A stretch of 64,000 nt of DNA from Mercurialis annua. Its lineage: Eukaryota; Streptophyta; Magnoliopsida; Malpighiales; Euphorbiaceae. Below, in pieces: positions 12,395-26,000 of the stretch. Below the pieces are notes generated by a model. That model searched no databases and was not told the origin of the DNA. It saw nothing but the letters and a program-made list of their open reading frames with translations. Location: assembly GCF_937616625.2 (NCBI RefSeq), contig NC_065572.1, positions 73,592,653 through 73,656,652 on the forward strand, written 5' to 3'. The first letter of the stretch is position 1. Each line of letters starts with the position of its first letter. The position numbers and the translations under genes were made by a program.

Positions 12395-13675
12395 ATGGAT
12401 CATGTTCTTGATATTGAAAACATATCAACTTCAATAGAAAAGGAGTTAGAAATTTTGTCTCCCTTGTCCGAAGAGTGTTGCATCTACAGAGTTCCGAAAG
12501 CATTACGTAACTTAAATGAAACGGCTTACACACCTCAACTTGTCTCCATTGGTCCGATTCACCACGGCAAACCGGAGCTAAAACAAATGGAGGAGCACAA
12601 AAAAAGGTCCCTGCAAGAGTTTCTGCACCTGACCAATGTAAGTATCGCGAGTTTTGTCGACAGAATCAAGGCGAAAGAAACGAAATTTCGCAATTGCTAT
12701 GCAGAAACACTAGAATTTAGTAGTGAGGACTTGGTGAAGATGATTCTGGTGGATGTTGCTTTTGTTATTATGGTTCTGCTGAAGTTTAGTTGTCAGAATC
12801 TTCGGAGCAGTAATGATCGGATTTATAGTCGGCCTTGGATGGAAAATGAGGTGAGGTATGACTTGTTGTTGCTTGAAAATCAGCTGCCTTTCTTTATTCT
12901 GAAGGATTTGTATGAGTATTCTGATGTATCGAATCGGATTCAAGAAGAGGGATTGTCGATGATCAAACTAACTCGCGAATTTTTTAAAGGTAAATGGGGT
13001 TTATGGGTGACTCGTGATGTCTTGGAGAATCAGAATTTAAGCAATGAAGTGGTTCATTTTGTTGATTTTCTCAGGATTTCTCAGAAACCGTCGAAATCGG
13101 GGGTTGAAGATCAAGAAAAACCCAAAGAAGCAATCTCATTGTATGCACCTACTGCAACTGAGTTGCAGCAAGCTGGAGTCAAGTTCGAGTTATCTTCGAG
13201 TAGAAAAAAGCTCGATATACAATTCAACAATGGGGTTTTGAAAATTCCATTGTTGAGAATAACTCGAAAAACAGAGTTTTTCCTGAGAAATCTTCAGGCA
13301 TTTGAGCAATGCCATTGTAAAGATAAGTACATTAATGACTACATTGCTTTCATCACTATGCTCGTCAAGAATCCGAAGGATTTAGAAATTCTTGTAAAGA
13401 GTGGGATTCTGGTACATGGGAGATGGAATAACGACAGCTTATCGGCTGTGTTTCTCAACCTCGCCTTAGGAAATTTTGTCTCGCATAAAAGCTTCTACTT
13501 ATCGGGCCTCGTCGAGGATCTTAATTTATATTGTGGTAAGTCTTGGCACAAATGGAAGGCTACCCTGAAAGAGCAATATTTTAACAGTCCTTGGGCTGTG
13601 ATTTCTGTTATTGCAGCTTCAATACTTCTCATACTCACTATCATTCAAACTGTATGTACTGTAATGCAAATTTAG
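12395..13675 (+). CDS. DUF247 (UPF0481) plant membrane protein
   Basis: A 426-residue single-exon gene. Residues about 30-395 cover a full DUF247 domain. It opens with the conserved I-Y-R-V-P-x-x-L-R, followed by the Y-x-P-x-x-V-S-I-G-P-H/Y-H-G block (seen as YTPQLVSIGPIHHGKPELKQ), and later holds the L-L-L-L-E-N-Q-L-P-F-F motif. A C-terminal hydrophobic helix at about 402-426, preceded by the usual W-x-x-W segment, indicates a tail-anchored membrane protein. The family is large and plant-specific. Most members have no known function, although grass DUF247 proteins at the S and Z loci control self-incompatibility; nothing here suggests that role. Length is typical and no lesion is visible. 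Chosen ATG: first in-frame Met, just upstream of the domain. Confidence 0.92.
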   Translation: MDHVLDIENISTSIEKELEILSPLSEECCIYRVPKALRNLNETAYTPQLVSIGPIHHGKPELKQMEEHKKRSLQEFLHLTNVSIASFVDRIKAKETKFRNCYAETLEFSSEDLVKMILVDVAFVIMVLLKFSCQNLRSSNDRIYSRPWMENEVRYDLLLLENQLPFFILKDLYEYSDVSNRIQEEGLSMIKLTREFFKGKWGLWVTRDVLENQNLSNEVVHFVDFLRISQKPSKSGVEDQEKPKEAISLYAPTATELQQAGVKFELSSSRKKLDIQFNNGVLKIPLLRITRKTEFFLRNLQAFEQCHCKDKYINDYIAFITMLVKNPKDLEILVKSGILVHGRWNNDSLSAVFLNLALGNFVSHKSFYLSGLVEDLNLYCGKSWHKWKATLKEQYFNSPWAVISVIAASILLILTIIQTVCTVMQI

Positions 13676-13835
13676 GTTCTTTAGTATAAATGAGCAATTA
13701 TGTTCTTCGGAAGCACGTAAATTTTTCATATAAACACCATATTCTTCTTAGGCTACATATATGTACACACATCACACATAATATAATAGCTCTATCTTAA
13801 GATAGCTAGAACATCACATTACTAAGCTAAAATAT

Positions 13836-14100
13836 CAATACAGCTTCATTTCGCCTCTTCAACTTTGGTCAAAAATACCTAAATAGTCCAAATTCGTGGT
13901 TTTAGCGAAAAAAAACTCACAGCTTGTCAATTTTGTGTCAGTTTACACCCAAACTGACATCAATTTAACGTCAGTTTTGATGGTTAAAGGTGTAAACTGA
14001 TATAAAATAGGCAAATTATGGTGGTGGTTGTCCAAAACTACGAACTCGAACTCTTTTAAACTTCGACCCGAACTTGGAGCAGCGAAATGAATCTTTATTG
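13836..14100. mobile_element. Mutator-type MITE (265 bp) at the end of the ankyrin gene
   Basis: The element begins CAATACAGCTTCATTTCGC and ends GCGAAATGAATCTTTATTG, giving 19-base terminal inverted repeats with three mismatches. GCTAAAATAT occurs directly outside both ends (13826-13835 and 14101-14110): a perfect 10-bp direct repeat, in the size range of Mutator-like insertions. The interior has no ORF and includes a smaller inverted repeat around AACTGAC. The right-hand duplication contains the stop codon of the ankyrin-PGG gene (complement of 14102-14104). Confidence 0.85.
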
Positions 14101-14101
14101 G

Positions 14102-16191
14102 CTAAAATATAATCTCGTCACTTTGTTTGCGGAAAACTTTATGTCCGAATGTTGAGCAGACCATTTCAAGCAGAAGAGGAAACTGCAGAAGTGCAAATAA
14201 GGTAACTGGAGCACAAGCCAGTAGGCCAATGGGAACTGCTATCCATTTCACTTTATGAAATAAAACCAAGTGAAAAGCTGCACTGAAGGCTATCAGCATG
14301 GAGGCTATTGAAAAGAATAAGGTTATGAGACCAATACTCAACCTCATCGGCAAGGCCCTGCGGAAATCTTCTTCGGAATAACGTGATGTGAGTATGCCTA
14401 GAAACATTAACAGCGAGGTAGATGAAGAAAAGAGTCCAAAGGCGTCTGATATTGCAAAAATCATGAAAGCTGTTTGGTTCAAGTAAATTGGGATCCCTTG
14501 GTCGCTGTTGTTGCCTCCCGGTACAGTGAAAGCTGCTGCGAATACGACTGTGATCACTAGTGCAGCAACTGTGGCACAAGACATAGCAGTGTCCTTCATC
14601 CATTTCTCGCCTTGCGAAACTAAACTCTCGTGATCCTTGGTGAACAGCTCTCGCGGAGTTCTTCCGCTCCTGTCTTCCATTTCCTTGTAGGATGGCTGGA
14701 CAACTTTTTCCACTTCCTGCACAAAGTTGGTTAGTTCAACATTTGGATGACGTTTGTGAAAATGTTAGTATAAACTTTTAACATTTTTAAGATATAAATA
14801 ACATTTCTTCGATGTCACAATATGTCGTATTACCTTAAACCATTGCAACTCGCGTTGCATTTGTAGAGCTGCACCAGAAATTCTGTTTGATGGATTGGAC
14901 TTAGCTGCTAAATGCAGCATATTGTTGCCCTCTGTATCGCTCAACGATGTGATGATATGCTTATGATTACCTATTTGATATAGAAGATTGAAAACCTTTT
15001 CTTGCCGATGTTTTATCGCGAGAAGAAAAACAGTACAACCATCTCTGTCGCGAAACCAAACCAAATACGGATACGATTTAATGGCTTCAGCAACAAATTC
15101 CTGAATACCCAATATAGCAGCATTTTGTGTGGAAGGTCCTAAGAGACCGTATAATTCTGATTCATTAGCCTTTAAAGCTTCAGAAATCAATAGTTTGAGA
15201 AGCTCCATTGCTTGCTTATGCATCAACATCTTTTTCTCTATATGTTGCAGAAAAGGAAATTGCTTGAATTTCTTTTGGTAGTAATCTTCTGAACTCTCAA
15301 CTTGATTTTCCAAATCTCCATATTTGGGGATAGTTTTAGTATCCACATAATCATCTGCAAAATCTGTCTTTATTGATACATTTCTACACCAATAATGGTC
15401 AAATAAGAACTCGAAAAATCCAATCCGGCTTCCACTTGGAAATGCGCGGGGCTTTCTAGCTAACATGTCCAAAGCAGTGTATCCATACTGATCTCTTCCA
15501 CGCCCTAAATCCGGATAGCGTTTCAATAAATCAAGAGCAATGCCTGCAAATTTTTACAAACAGAGAAATCTAAGATTTTAATTTCGTCAATTCTAGCCTA
15601 CTATCAGCAACGACAACTATCAGCTACCAGCAACAGCTGTACTAAACATATAGACACAAATGTCATATTTGAGTAAATATTATTCAGTTATGGCTTGAAC
15701 TAACCATAAAAATCCGCGGTGATGAGTGAATTGAGAAGTCGAACACCATCTGTGTCGAAAAAAGGACTCGGATTCTCATGGCGAGTCACCGTAAGAAGGA
15801 AGCGAACTGTTTGCTCATGAGCATATGTAGCAGCATAATGAAGTGGTGTAGCATTAAGAACATTTCTTCCTTGTGTTAAAGTTGCATTTTTCTTCACCAA
15901 AATCTTTGCAGCTTCTAAATTTCCGACCATAGCCGCGGCATGAAGAGGATTATTACCATCTCTATTCACTGTTCCAACTAACTCTTCCGACATTAACTCA
16001 ACAATGTTTCGGACAAATTCAATGGAGTGACCCGAAGTAATCGCGACATAGAGTGCAATTTCTTCAAAACCAGAAATTTTTAGAGTGAGTGCATTAGGAT
16101 CTTCATCAAAAAATGTCTTGGCAATATTCCAATGGCCATGTACTGCAGCTTTGTACAGAGCCAATCTACGGTTTTCATTTCCATCTTCCAT
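14102..16191 (-). CDS. Ankyrin-repeat protein with PGG domain (ACD6/ITN1-like), three exons
   Basis: Exons on the minus strand: 16191-15705, 15543-14834 and 14716-14102. All introns are GT-AG and the frame stays open, giving 603 residues. Residues 1 to about 160 hold ankyrin repeats (for example GNNPLHAAAMVGNLEAAKILV, NATPLHYAATYAHEQTVRFLL), with more around 290-385 (DGCTVFLLAIKHRQEKVFNLL, GNNMLHLAAK). Residues about 433-540 are a PGG domain (GEKWMKDTAMSCATVAALVITVVFAAAFTVPGG), and four hydrophobic helices run to the C terminus, so the protein is membrane-bound. Relatives such as ACD6 act in salicylate-linked defence and ITN1 in salt/ABA responses; which role applies here cannot be told. Oddity: the stop codon lies inside the target duplication of a MITE, which now forms the start of the 3' UTR. 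Confidence 0.9.
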
Positions 16192-16400
16192 TCTTTCTCA
16201 GAAAATTTTAGAAAAAAAAAATATCTGAACACTGTTACCTGTGGTCTCTAATTAGACTCACTGTTCTGTCTCTTTCTTCATTTATTGTCTTTTAATTGAG
16301 AAGGGTCATCAAGTAGTACGTTAATTCATTAATTGTAATGTTGATTGAACATAGGGCAGGTGATGACTCCTCTGTTTATTTTAATTTAAACTGTAATTTT
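16192..16400. other. Upstream region of the ankyrin-PGG gene
   Basis: The gene reads leftwards from 16191, so its promoter and leader lie here and may run into the SINE relic that follows. No unambiguous TATA box was picked. Confidence 0.4.
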
Positions 16401-16497
16401 ACTTGGTTGCTCGATGAGGTCTCGGGTTTGAGCCTCGCCTTCACGGGAGATGGATTAATAGCCGAGCGTCTACCACAGTTGACAGTGAAAAAAAAAA
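16401..16497 (+). repeat. SINE relic with B box and poly-A
   Basis: GGTCTCGGGTTTGAGCC is a good match to a pol III B box, about 15-20 bases after TTGGTTGCTCGATGAG (A-box-like). The unit ends in a run of ten A residues at 16488-16497. This is the structure of a tRNA-derived SINE. No cloverleaf can be folded, so it is not a tRNA gene. Confidence 0.55.
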
Positions 16498-16559
16498 TTG
16501 TGTGATTTGATTTCCCTCGAAAAGAGATTTTTTTATCATATACAAGAAGAAGAGATGAC

Positions 16560-17090
16560 GAATACAATTTATTTTCAGATTTCAAATGCTGAAACATTCT
16601 TTTCTTGACAAATAAAGAACAACATCAGCTGCACTGAATCTATCTTAAAAAGATACACAAGAATAATTAATGATAATACATTACTAACTATCCTAAAAAC
16701 CAGACCTATGATCTTGAAACTTGATCTTGTCTTTTTCGCAATTTCTTTCTTGGTATGACTATGAACAGACTCTTGATTTATTCACTGTTGCCATCAAAAT
16801 TTATTTCTTGCACTAAGATTGGAGTCTGTCTAGTTTTTATCAAGTCTTCTTTGCCAAATCTTGTTAAGATTGAATGTTAAAGTAAATAGTATAAGATTCA
16901 TCTCTGAAGTTAAATAACGGCGAAAGAAGAAAATTCCTTTTCGCACCCTCTGCGACAAAGCTGAGGTGATGATATTGACTTCTCCCCTTGCTAATCACAA
17001 AACTTGCTCCTTCATCAAATCCACCTTCTGATAGATTCTTGCAGCTAAGCTTCAGCCCTGTTCCTGACTTGTAATTCACAGCACTAAACA
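16560..17090 (-). pseudogene. Duplicated 3' fragment of the GH127 gene
   Basis: The stretch matches 29964-30446 closely and in the same orientation. It contains the last 74 or so codons of the GH127 gene (16864-17085, stop at 16864-16866) plus about 300 bases of 3' flank. The translated tail differs from the intact gene at only a few residues (EGGFDEGA for EGEFDKGA, VAEGA for VTEGA, final S for A). Similarity stops abruptly inside the last exon at about 17086, after CACTAAACA. There is no upstream exon or start, so it is a non-functional fragment. Weak similarity past the break, to the gene's last intron (TTTCTGATGAAT), hints that a larger copy was later deleted. Confidence 0.85.
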
Positions 17091-17665
17091 ATTATAAAAA
17101 AAAACTCAAAATATTAACAAATCATTTCTGATGAATAATGATCTGACATAAAACGATATGCTTACACAGTAGTAGCGCCTCAGCTTAAGACCTGTCTAGA
17201 CCCAAATCAGATTTGCAACCTCTGTTGCTTTGAGCAAACTGCTTAGCCGTTGAGACTTGCTGCAATTACTATTTTGATCCCACTGCTGTGATAGAACCAT
17301 GCCTGTTGAGCAGGAGCTACCAACAAACCAATGCCATCAAATTTCAATCATCCTCTGACGAGCCTTAAAATATTTTTTGAGAGCCATATTTTAGAAATTA
17401 CAATTAACAGTGAAGTTAATAATTTACTTTACTAGAGGAAGAACTCCAAGAAATTAATTACCAAGGCAAGTATAAAGTTTGCTCCATCGTTAAATGAACT
17501 TAGTAGACAAGTGAAATAACATTTTTAAGAAACAGTCATTTCCGCATGAAGTTAAATACCCAAGCATAGAATGTAAGATCCAAAAACGAAAAGAGGAAGT
17601 CAACAAATATAAAATCCAAAACTGAGTAGAATTTTGATCTCTTTTCACTGAACTCATGAGACGAA
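17091..17665. other. Intergenic DNA between GH127 fragment and eL20
   Basis: A minus-strand frame at about 17200-17340 has coding-like composition but I cannot assign it. It may be a further, more decayed part of the duplicated GH127 piece. The eL20 3' UTR would fall in about 17500-17665. Confidence 0.35.
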
Positions 17666-19374
<1,709 letters not shown>

Positions 19375-19415
19375 TTCTTGGAGGGGAGAGTTGCAGAAAG
19401 CTGAGGTTTTAGGTT

Positions 19416-19526
19416 ATTCTTTCTTTATATATGAGCCTGCGACCTTTTTTGAAAACCCTAATTCTCACAGTGTTATGCTTAAAGCCCAACCGTTCGCTCA
19501 TACGTGGGCCTCTATTCATATGGGCT
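19416..19526 (-). promoter_or_regulatory. eL20 promoter: TATA, telo-box and three site II motifs
   Basis: Reading away from the gene there is a TATATA stretch at about 19416-19424, a telo-box AAACCCTAA at 19453-19461, and three site II (TGGGCC/T) motifs: the complement at 19483-19488, and the plus strand at 19505-19510 and 19521-19526. The telo-box plus site II combination, bound by Trb/Pur and TCP-type factors, is the known hallmark of plant ribosomal-protein promoters active in dividing cells. The MULE starts 16 bases beyond the last motif, so the core set has been kept. Confidence 0.75.
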
Positions 19527-20067
19527 CAATGTCTTAAAAGTAGAGAAAATGACAAAAGTATACAAAAAAAGGAAGCAAATAACAACATTACATAAACAGG
19601 TAAAAAATTACATCAACACATACAAAATCTAAGAAATTACATCAAATACATACTCCATAGAGAAGCTGACACGTTGCAAGGAGAGAAGGCTAGAAAATCA
19701 CGCGCATATTCCCTTGCTCAGCCAATTGATGCGCGCCACCTATACCAAATGCTAACAAACTGCAGATTTGATTCTCACAAATCAAAATAACAGAAAACAC
19801 GCTGATTTTGTTTCCTTATTGTTTAAAACTCCTAAAATAAAATATACATATTACATAACTAACAGATTCACCATCTTCTTCAAACTAAATCACCATTGTT
19901 GAAGAACAAGAAAATTGCAGAGCTCAAAATCAAGTAAGATCTCACAATCTTTTTAATATTTAAATTATACAAATAACCTACTGTTTTGTATCTCATATGT
20001 ATTTAGATGTAATTTTTTAAATTTTTTAAATATTTAAATTATTAATAAACTATAGATCATATAACTA

Positions 20068-22615
20068 ATGGATTTGAATCTCAAACGTATGCAGATGGAA
20101 TCTGTACTTGTAATGCTTCAACACAGTGGGCAATGGATTGAAAACAAATATATAGATTTTGAAGTTGTTGGAATGATGATATAACAAGATACAACATATT
20201 TAAAACTACTGGAATCAATATATAATGAGCTGAAATTGAACCTACAAGAACAAAAAATTGATATCAAGTATCAAGTTAAGGTTCAATATCCACCATTAAA
20301 GATTGTTGATGATTCGAGCTTCAAGTTTTACATGGAAATCAAGAAAAATGAGAAAGACTTCACCATGTACCCTCTTTCCATAGTTGTTCATAGTGATACA
20401 TTACTGATACAAGCTCACCAACAGAGTTCAAAAAGTATTTCCATAGGTATTTCATATTCAAATTACACTAACAATCATTCTGTTACAGAAATGGACACAG
20501 ATACATCTCCGATAAACAGATAGCATACAGCTGCGATACTTACTCAAAAATAAGAAAGTATGCTACTCTTCTTGCAAAGGACAGTGTTGAAACCAGCAAC
20601 ATCAAGGAAAAAGAAATAGACACAGAGGACAAGGATGTACAAATAGTGAGTGATCCAGTACAAGAAATTGAATTGAAGGTTGGTCAATCTTTCAAAAACA
20701 AGGCAGTTCTACAAACATACATGAGATTTCATGCAATCCGTCATCACTATCAACAAAGGACACTAAAATCATGTCAAAGACAGCTTCTACTCAGGTGTAT
20801 CAATGACACATGCAATTGGTATCTGAAAGCTTCAAGCAGTGGAAAAACAAATTTGTTCATCATTCGGAATCTGAACATGAAACACACATGTCCTGTCGAT
20901 ACAAGATTTAACAGTCAAAGGCAAGCTTCATCATCGCACATTGCTGAATCCATCAAGCATAAATTTCTTAATGTTAAATCAAAATACACACCTACAGATA
21001 TCAAAAATGATTTAGAGATGATCGATGGGGTCAAGATCAGCTATATGATGGCTTATAGATCAAGAGAAAAGGCATTCGAAATGCTACGGGGCAAGCCATC
21101 AGAATCTTACAAGTTCCTACCAACGTTTCTATATATGCAAGCAACGACAAATCCAGGAACATTAATAGACATCGAGGTATCAGAAGACGATTGCTTTTTA
21201 TATGCTTTTACTGCTTTAAATGCCGCAATTAAAGGATGGCAGCACTGCAGCCCCATTATGATTGTTGACGGAACGTTCTTGAAAGCGGCATATGGCGGCA
21301 CCCTTCTAGTTGCAACAGCCCAAGATGCTGCAGGAAAGCTTTTTCCTTTAGCTTTTGCTATTGTAGATTCAGAAAATGACAAATCGTGGGAGTATTTTTT
21401 CACACAAATAAGAAATGCATTTGGCTGGAGAGAAGGTATGTGTATTGTATCAGATAGGCATCTGAGCATTGATAAAGCTGCAGCGAAGGTTTATCTAGAG
21501 GCTCAACATTGTGTTTGCATGTTTCACCTTCTGAATAACATCAAGATGAATTTCAAGAAAAATGCAAAAAATATTAAAGAGCCATTCTTTGCAGCAGCAA
21601 AAGCATACACGGAGAACGACTTCAATTATCACATGAAGGAACTAGATGAACTAGATGCACGAATCAGGCCGTATCTTGAAGGTATCGGTAACAAAAGATG
21701 GTCGAGGTTCTACGCTGAGAACAACAGGTATAAGACAATGACGTCTAACCCAGCCAAGTCATTAAATGCCGCACTAGTTCATGCAAGAGAGCTGCCAGTT
21801 GCAACGCTCCTTATGCACTTACATGATCTCCAACAAGAATACTCCTATAAACATAGAAACATTGCCCTCAACACTATTACAAGGATGATGAAAAAACATG
21901 AAGATGTGCTAGCAAGAAACTATGTGAATTCACTCAAGTTGCAGGTATGAAAATCTAATTTTTTTCTAAAATATTATACTTTAAGTATCAATTATGTATC
22001 ATAACTGTATAAATACTGATTACATACTTCTTATTGGCACAAAAATCAAAAACCTGTGCTGCTGTGTATCTACATATTAATAGAAAAACCTGTATCAGAA
22101 ATGTATTGCATATGTATGTAAACCTAATGTCTTTATAACCTTTTCCACAGATAAAGCCAACTACAAATGAAATGTTCACAGTGATGAGTAATGGCGACAA
22201 ATACACAGTAGACATGAAGAAAAGGACATGCACTTGCAAAAGATTTGAAACTGATGAAATACCATGCCAACATGCAGTCGTAATTCTCAATGAAATGAAC
22301 CGGGATCCGTATCAGTTTTGTTCAAAATACTACATGAAAGAAGCTATGCTAGCAACATATAGTGAGACGGTATTTCCAATGGAAAAACAAGATCAGTGGG
22401 TTATACCACAAGAAGTACAAGACATGATTGTATTACCGCCGCTACACAAGACAAAAAGCGGAAGGCCAAAAAAGCAAAGGTATACATCTAAATGGGAAAA
22501 TAACAAGAATACAAAGTGTACTAGATGTGGAAAAAAAGGACACAATCGAAAAACTTGTAGAAACGCGCCGAAAAGAATCAAAATACAGCATGTAGTCAAC
22601 AAAAACTTGTTTTAA
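20068..22615 (+). pseudogene. MuDR-type MULE transposase, damaged at the 5' end
   Basis: A first part from the ATG at 20068 reads in one frame to 20523 but is cut by an in-frame TAA at 20182-20184. The rest, from about 20530 in another frame, is open to 21944. It is followed by a GT-AG intron (21945-22150) and a last exon 22151-22615. From codon 20646, residues about 15-90 are a MuDR-type DNA-binding region (FKNK, then C-x4-C-x-W and H-T-C). The MULE catalytic domain follows with D208 in IVDGTFLKAAYGG and D270 in VSDRH. Then come a SWIM zinc finger (CTCKRF-x6-CQH) and a C-terminal CCHC knuckle (CTRCGKKGHNRKTC). The catalytic region looks whole. The in-frame stop and a frame change near 20520 break the N-terminal part, unless they are sequencing errors. 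Confidence 0.85.
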
Positions 22616-23020
22616 ATATTCAATAGTTTTTATTCTGCTCATATGTTTTGCTCTTTTTTCGGTTTCAAATTATAAAAAATACCAACATGACAGATACATA
22701 GCAGATACATTTCCTATACATATCCTATACAAAAAAAAATCAAAAAATATTTGCTACAACAGATACATATATGACACGTCACAGATATATAACTAACACA
22801 GACTTATAAATAAAATTTGAAATAACATTGACATATTTAAATAAAACGAGACAGAATATTGAAGAAAAAACAATATAACAACGACTCAAAAGGAAATTCA
22901 AGATGTTTGCTTAAAAAACCATCAACTACAAATCAAATCCATAAATTGTATCGTGAACAACAACGTTTAATCTTAAAATAAAAAACATAAAAAGAACTAC
23001 ATCAGTTTCTTTCCTACAAA
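22616..23020. other. Gap between the two converging MULE genes
   Basis: AT-rich sequence with repeated ACAGATACATA-like units (about 22690-22790) and no coding frame. It would hold both 3' untranslated regions. Confidence 0.5.
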
Positions 23021-26000
23021 TCACTTTCCCCTATTGCCTCTATAAGCATGCTTCTTGCCCTTTGCTCTTCCTCTTTGCTTCAGTGTACAAGCCTCTGATG
23101 AGCTGACCACATTGTTCTCAGTCTTCCACATACCATACTTATACAAAGCAAATGATAAACGACGACGCTGGTCATTCACATTGAAACCTTTCGCAATATC
23201 ATTCTCCCTCCCATAGGCAATGTATTCAGCAAAGGAATAAGCAAAAACTCCACAGTCACTACATTAAAACAGTAAAAAAACATATGTAAATAAATTTGAA
23301 TAACGTAAAACATAATAAAAACAAATAAATACTTACCTGAACTCTTGATGCGGCAACTTGTCTTCAAATATCAATTCAATTGGATCCGTAAGCCCTTGCG
23401 CAGTGTAGAATGGTGAATGCATATCACAATATGGATTGAGACTGAAGACATCAGACATGATCAGGAAATAAGGGAGGATAGTTGAATAAAGACTAGCAAT
23501 CTTCTTGGCTGACGCTGTACTAGGAGCTGTACGCATAGAGTTATAAACAGTCAACCTCCTCAAACTCAAATTCAACACTAGAAGCACCCAATGATCGTTG
23601 TCTGCTACATGATAAGGAGTAAATATACACTCGCAGTCCTTCCAAGCAGTATTTGCACGCATATAATACCCTTTCATGTACTGAGCAATAATATGGTCAG
23701 GAGACAGAAGACCTTTGTCAAATACACCTTCCACAAAGACCTTTGCAAATGATTGAAAATTTTGGTCAAATAAAGTGTCCGTTGTTGTAAACTTCATTGT
23801 CAAACTCTGGTCATACTTCCTTTTTTTCCTCAAGTAATAAAACAGCACATCCATATGCTTCAATCAAAAAATAGATATATAATAAAAGTCAAATATATGT
23901 ATCACATATGTAAAAAAAATGTATCAAAAATGAATCACAACTGTTACAATTTAATAAAAGTTTTAAAACATACCAAATCTTCCAGAGGCATATTCCCGAA
24001 ATGAAGTATGTGAAACCAATCTTTCGTACTAACTTCACCAACACCAAAATCAAAGGGCGGATCAACTTTGCTCACAACTTCCTTGTAATACCTTCCTCTA
24101 CATAACAATATAAAATAAAGTTATATAATTACAGAAAACATAAAGTATACATACCAAATTCTAAAAAATACTTACTCTTTCGCTTTAGCAATCTTCAATT
24201 TTCCACAATTAATCCATTTTTCGTACTCCACCAATTGAGCAGACATAAGTAGATCCCCAATGTTTTTATCAAAAACAAACAGCTTACTCACAACAAAACA
24301 TTCTCCAACATCCTTAACTTCACTATCTCCAGAACTAAATTGGGCAAGAAAAGGAGATTGTACCAAACGACTTGGCCTCACAATCCTCTTTGTATCTTGT
24401 GGTGTAATGTCATCAGCCACAATATGAGAAGAACTACCACCCTTATCCTTCTCAAAAACAAGCTACATGAGAAATAAAAACAAAAAATTATTAAGACAAC
24501 AAAACAAGATACATAAAGTAGATATAGCAGATACATACCTCAGATAAATTTGGAAGAGTATCACTCGCAGGAAAAACACTAAGACCAGCCCCACCATCAT
24601 CATCAACTTCTCTTCTATTCCCAACAACATTCTCATTAACATTACCCTCCAAACCAGCTCCACCATATTCATTCTCCTCAGTGTCTTGCTTATCACCCAT
24701 GGATAAGTCCCTTACAATACCATCACTCTGTTTTAAATATTCCAAAACATCAAAAGTTTGAGATACATAAAAGATACATATAACATACAGAAAAACAGAA
24801 TGATACATTACCTCAATTTCAGTCAACGCAGGTCCAGAATTATCATTATTAACATCATCGTCATTATTGGCAGCATCGTCATTATTGGCAGCATCGTCAT
24901 TATTGGCAGCATCGTCATTATTGGCAGCATTATCTTGAACCTTAACGCAATTTAAAATATTTAAAAAAATTAAAATAAAACATCAAAAAACTCAATTCAG
25001 TAACAAAAAACTATTAAAAATTCAAATACCTTAGAAAAGTTCAGGTCAGGCACAGAAGCATCATGACCAGATACATCAGCATGCATAGCAGCATCCTCAA
25101 CATCCTTAGCAAATCAAAAGGAAAATGATTTTATAACTATATATATATATATATACATAAAAGATACATAAAATTTACAATATATATTAGTATATCACCT
25201 GCATCTCAGTAAATAGATCATCGACAAATTGCTTCTTAGCAGCAGCCGTAGTTCTATTAAAAACTTCTTCTTCATTCTGAAAAATATTAAAAATAGAAAA
25301 TTCAATTTTTAAAATATTTAAGAATGCAAAATAATATATAGAACTTACAAATTCACGAACCTCTTCGCCAACTTTCACATAGCCATCTTTGACATTAACA
25401 TTTGTAGCATCATTTAGATCAACATCACCAGCAAACTAAAAAAAACATTAAAAATATGAGTTTCAAAAGTACAGCAAAACAATTAAAAAAATAAAAAAAA
25501 CTAAATAACGAACCGAAAAATGTTGATCAATGGCTAAACGTTTTCCAATCAATTGAATCAATCACACAATTCAGTTGCTTTTGAATGCATGAAAAAGTTT
25601 TTTCCTGGCTGGAAGCAATCAAATCCAATCGATTCTTCAGTATATCAAAACTCTTTTTTTGCTTTGACGATTCGCCCTTCTTCAGTTTAATGAAATCGCC
25701 TAGAATTTGCTCATCATCACTTGAATCTTCAACATCTTCAACAAGTTTTTTCTTCCCAGACTGGAAAAAACCAGTTAGCATCAGAGTAGATTTCTCTTCA
25801 AGCGTAGGAGTAATATTCTTCAATTGCAACTACAGACAGGAAAAAATAATTTAGTACAGATTCATTTAATATACATAAAAGATACATAAATAAAATAAAT
25901 CATATACAACTCCATAAATCATACCTGTTCCCGTGATTGGCAATAGAAAGTTTCATTTAAGTACTTCTTCTTTAATTTCATATCAACATTGTACCACTTC

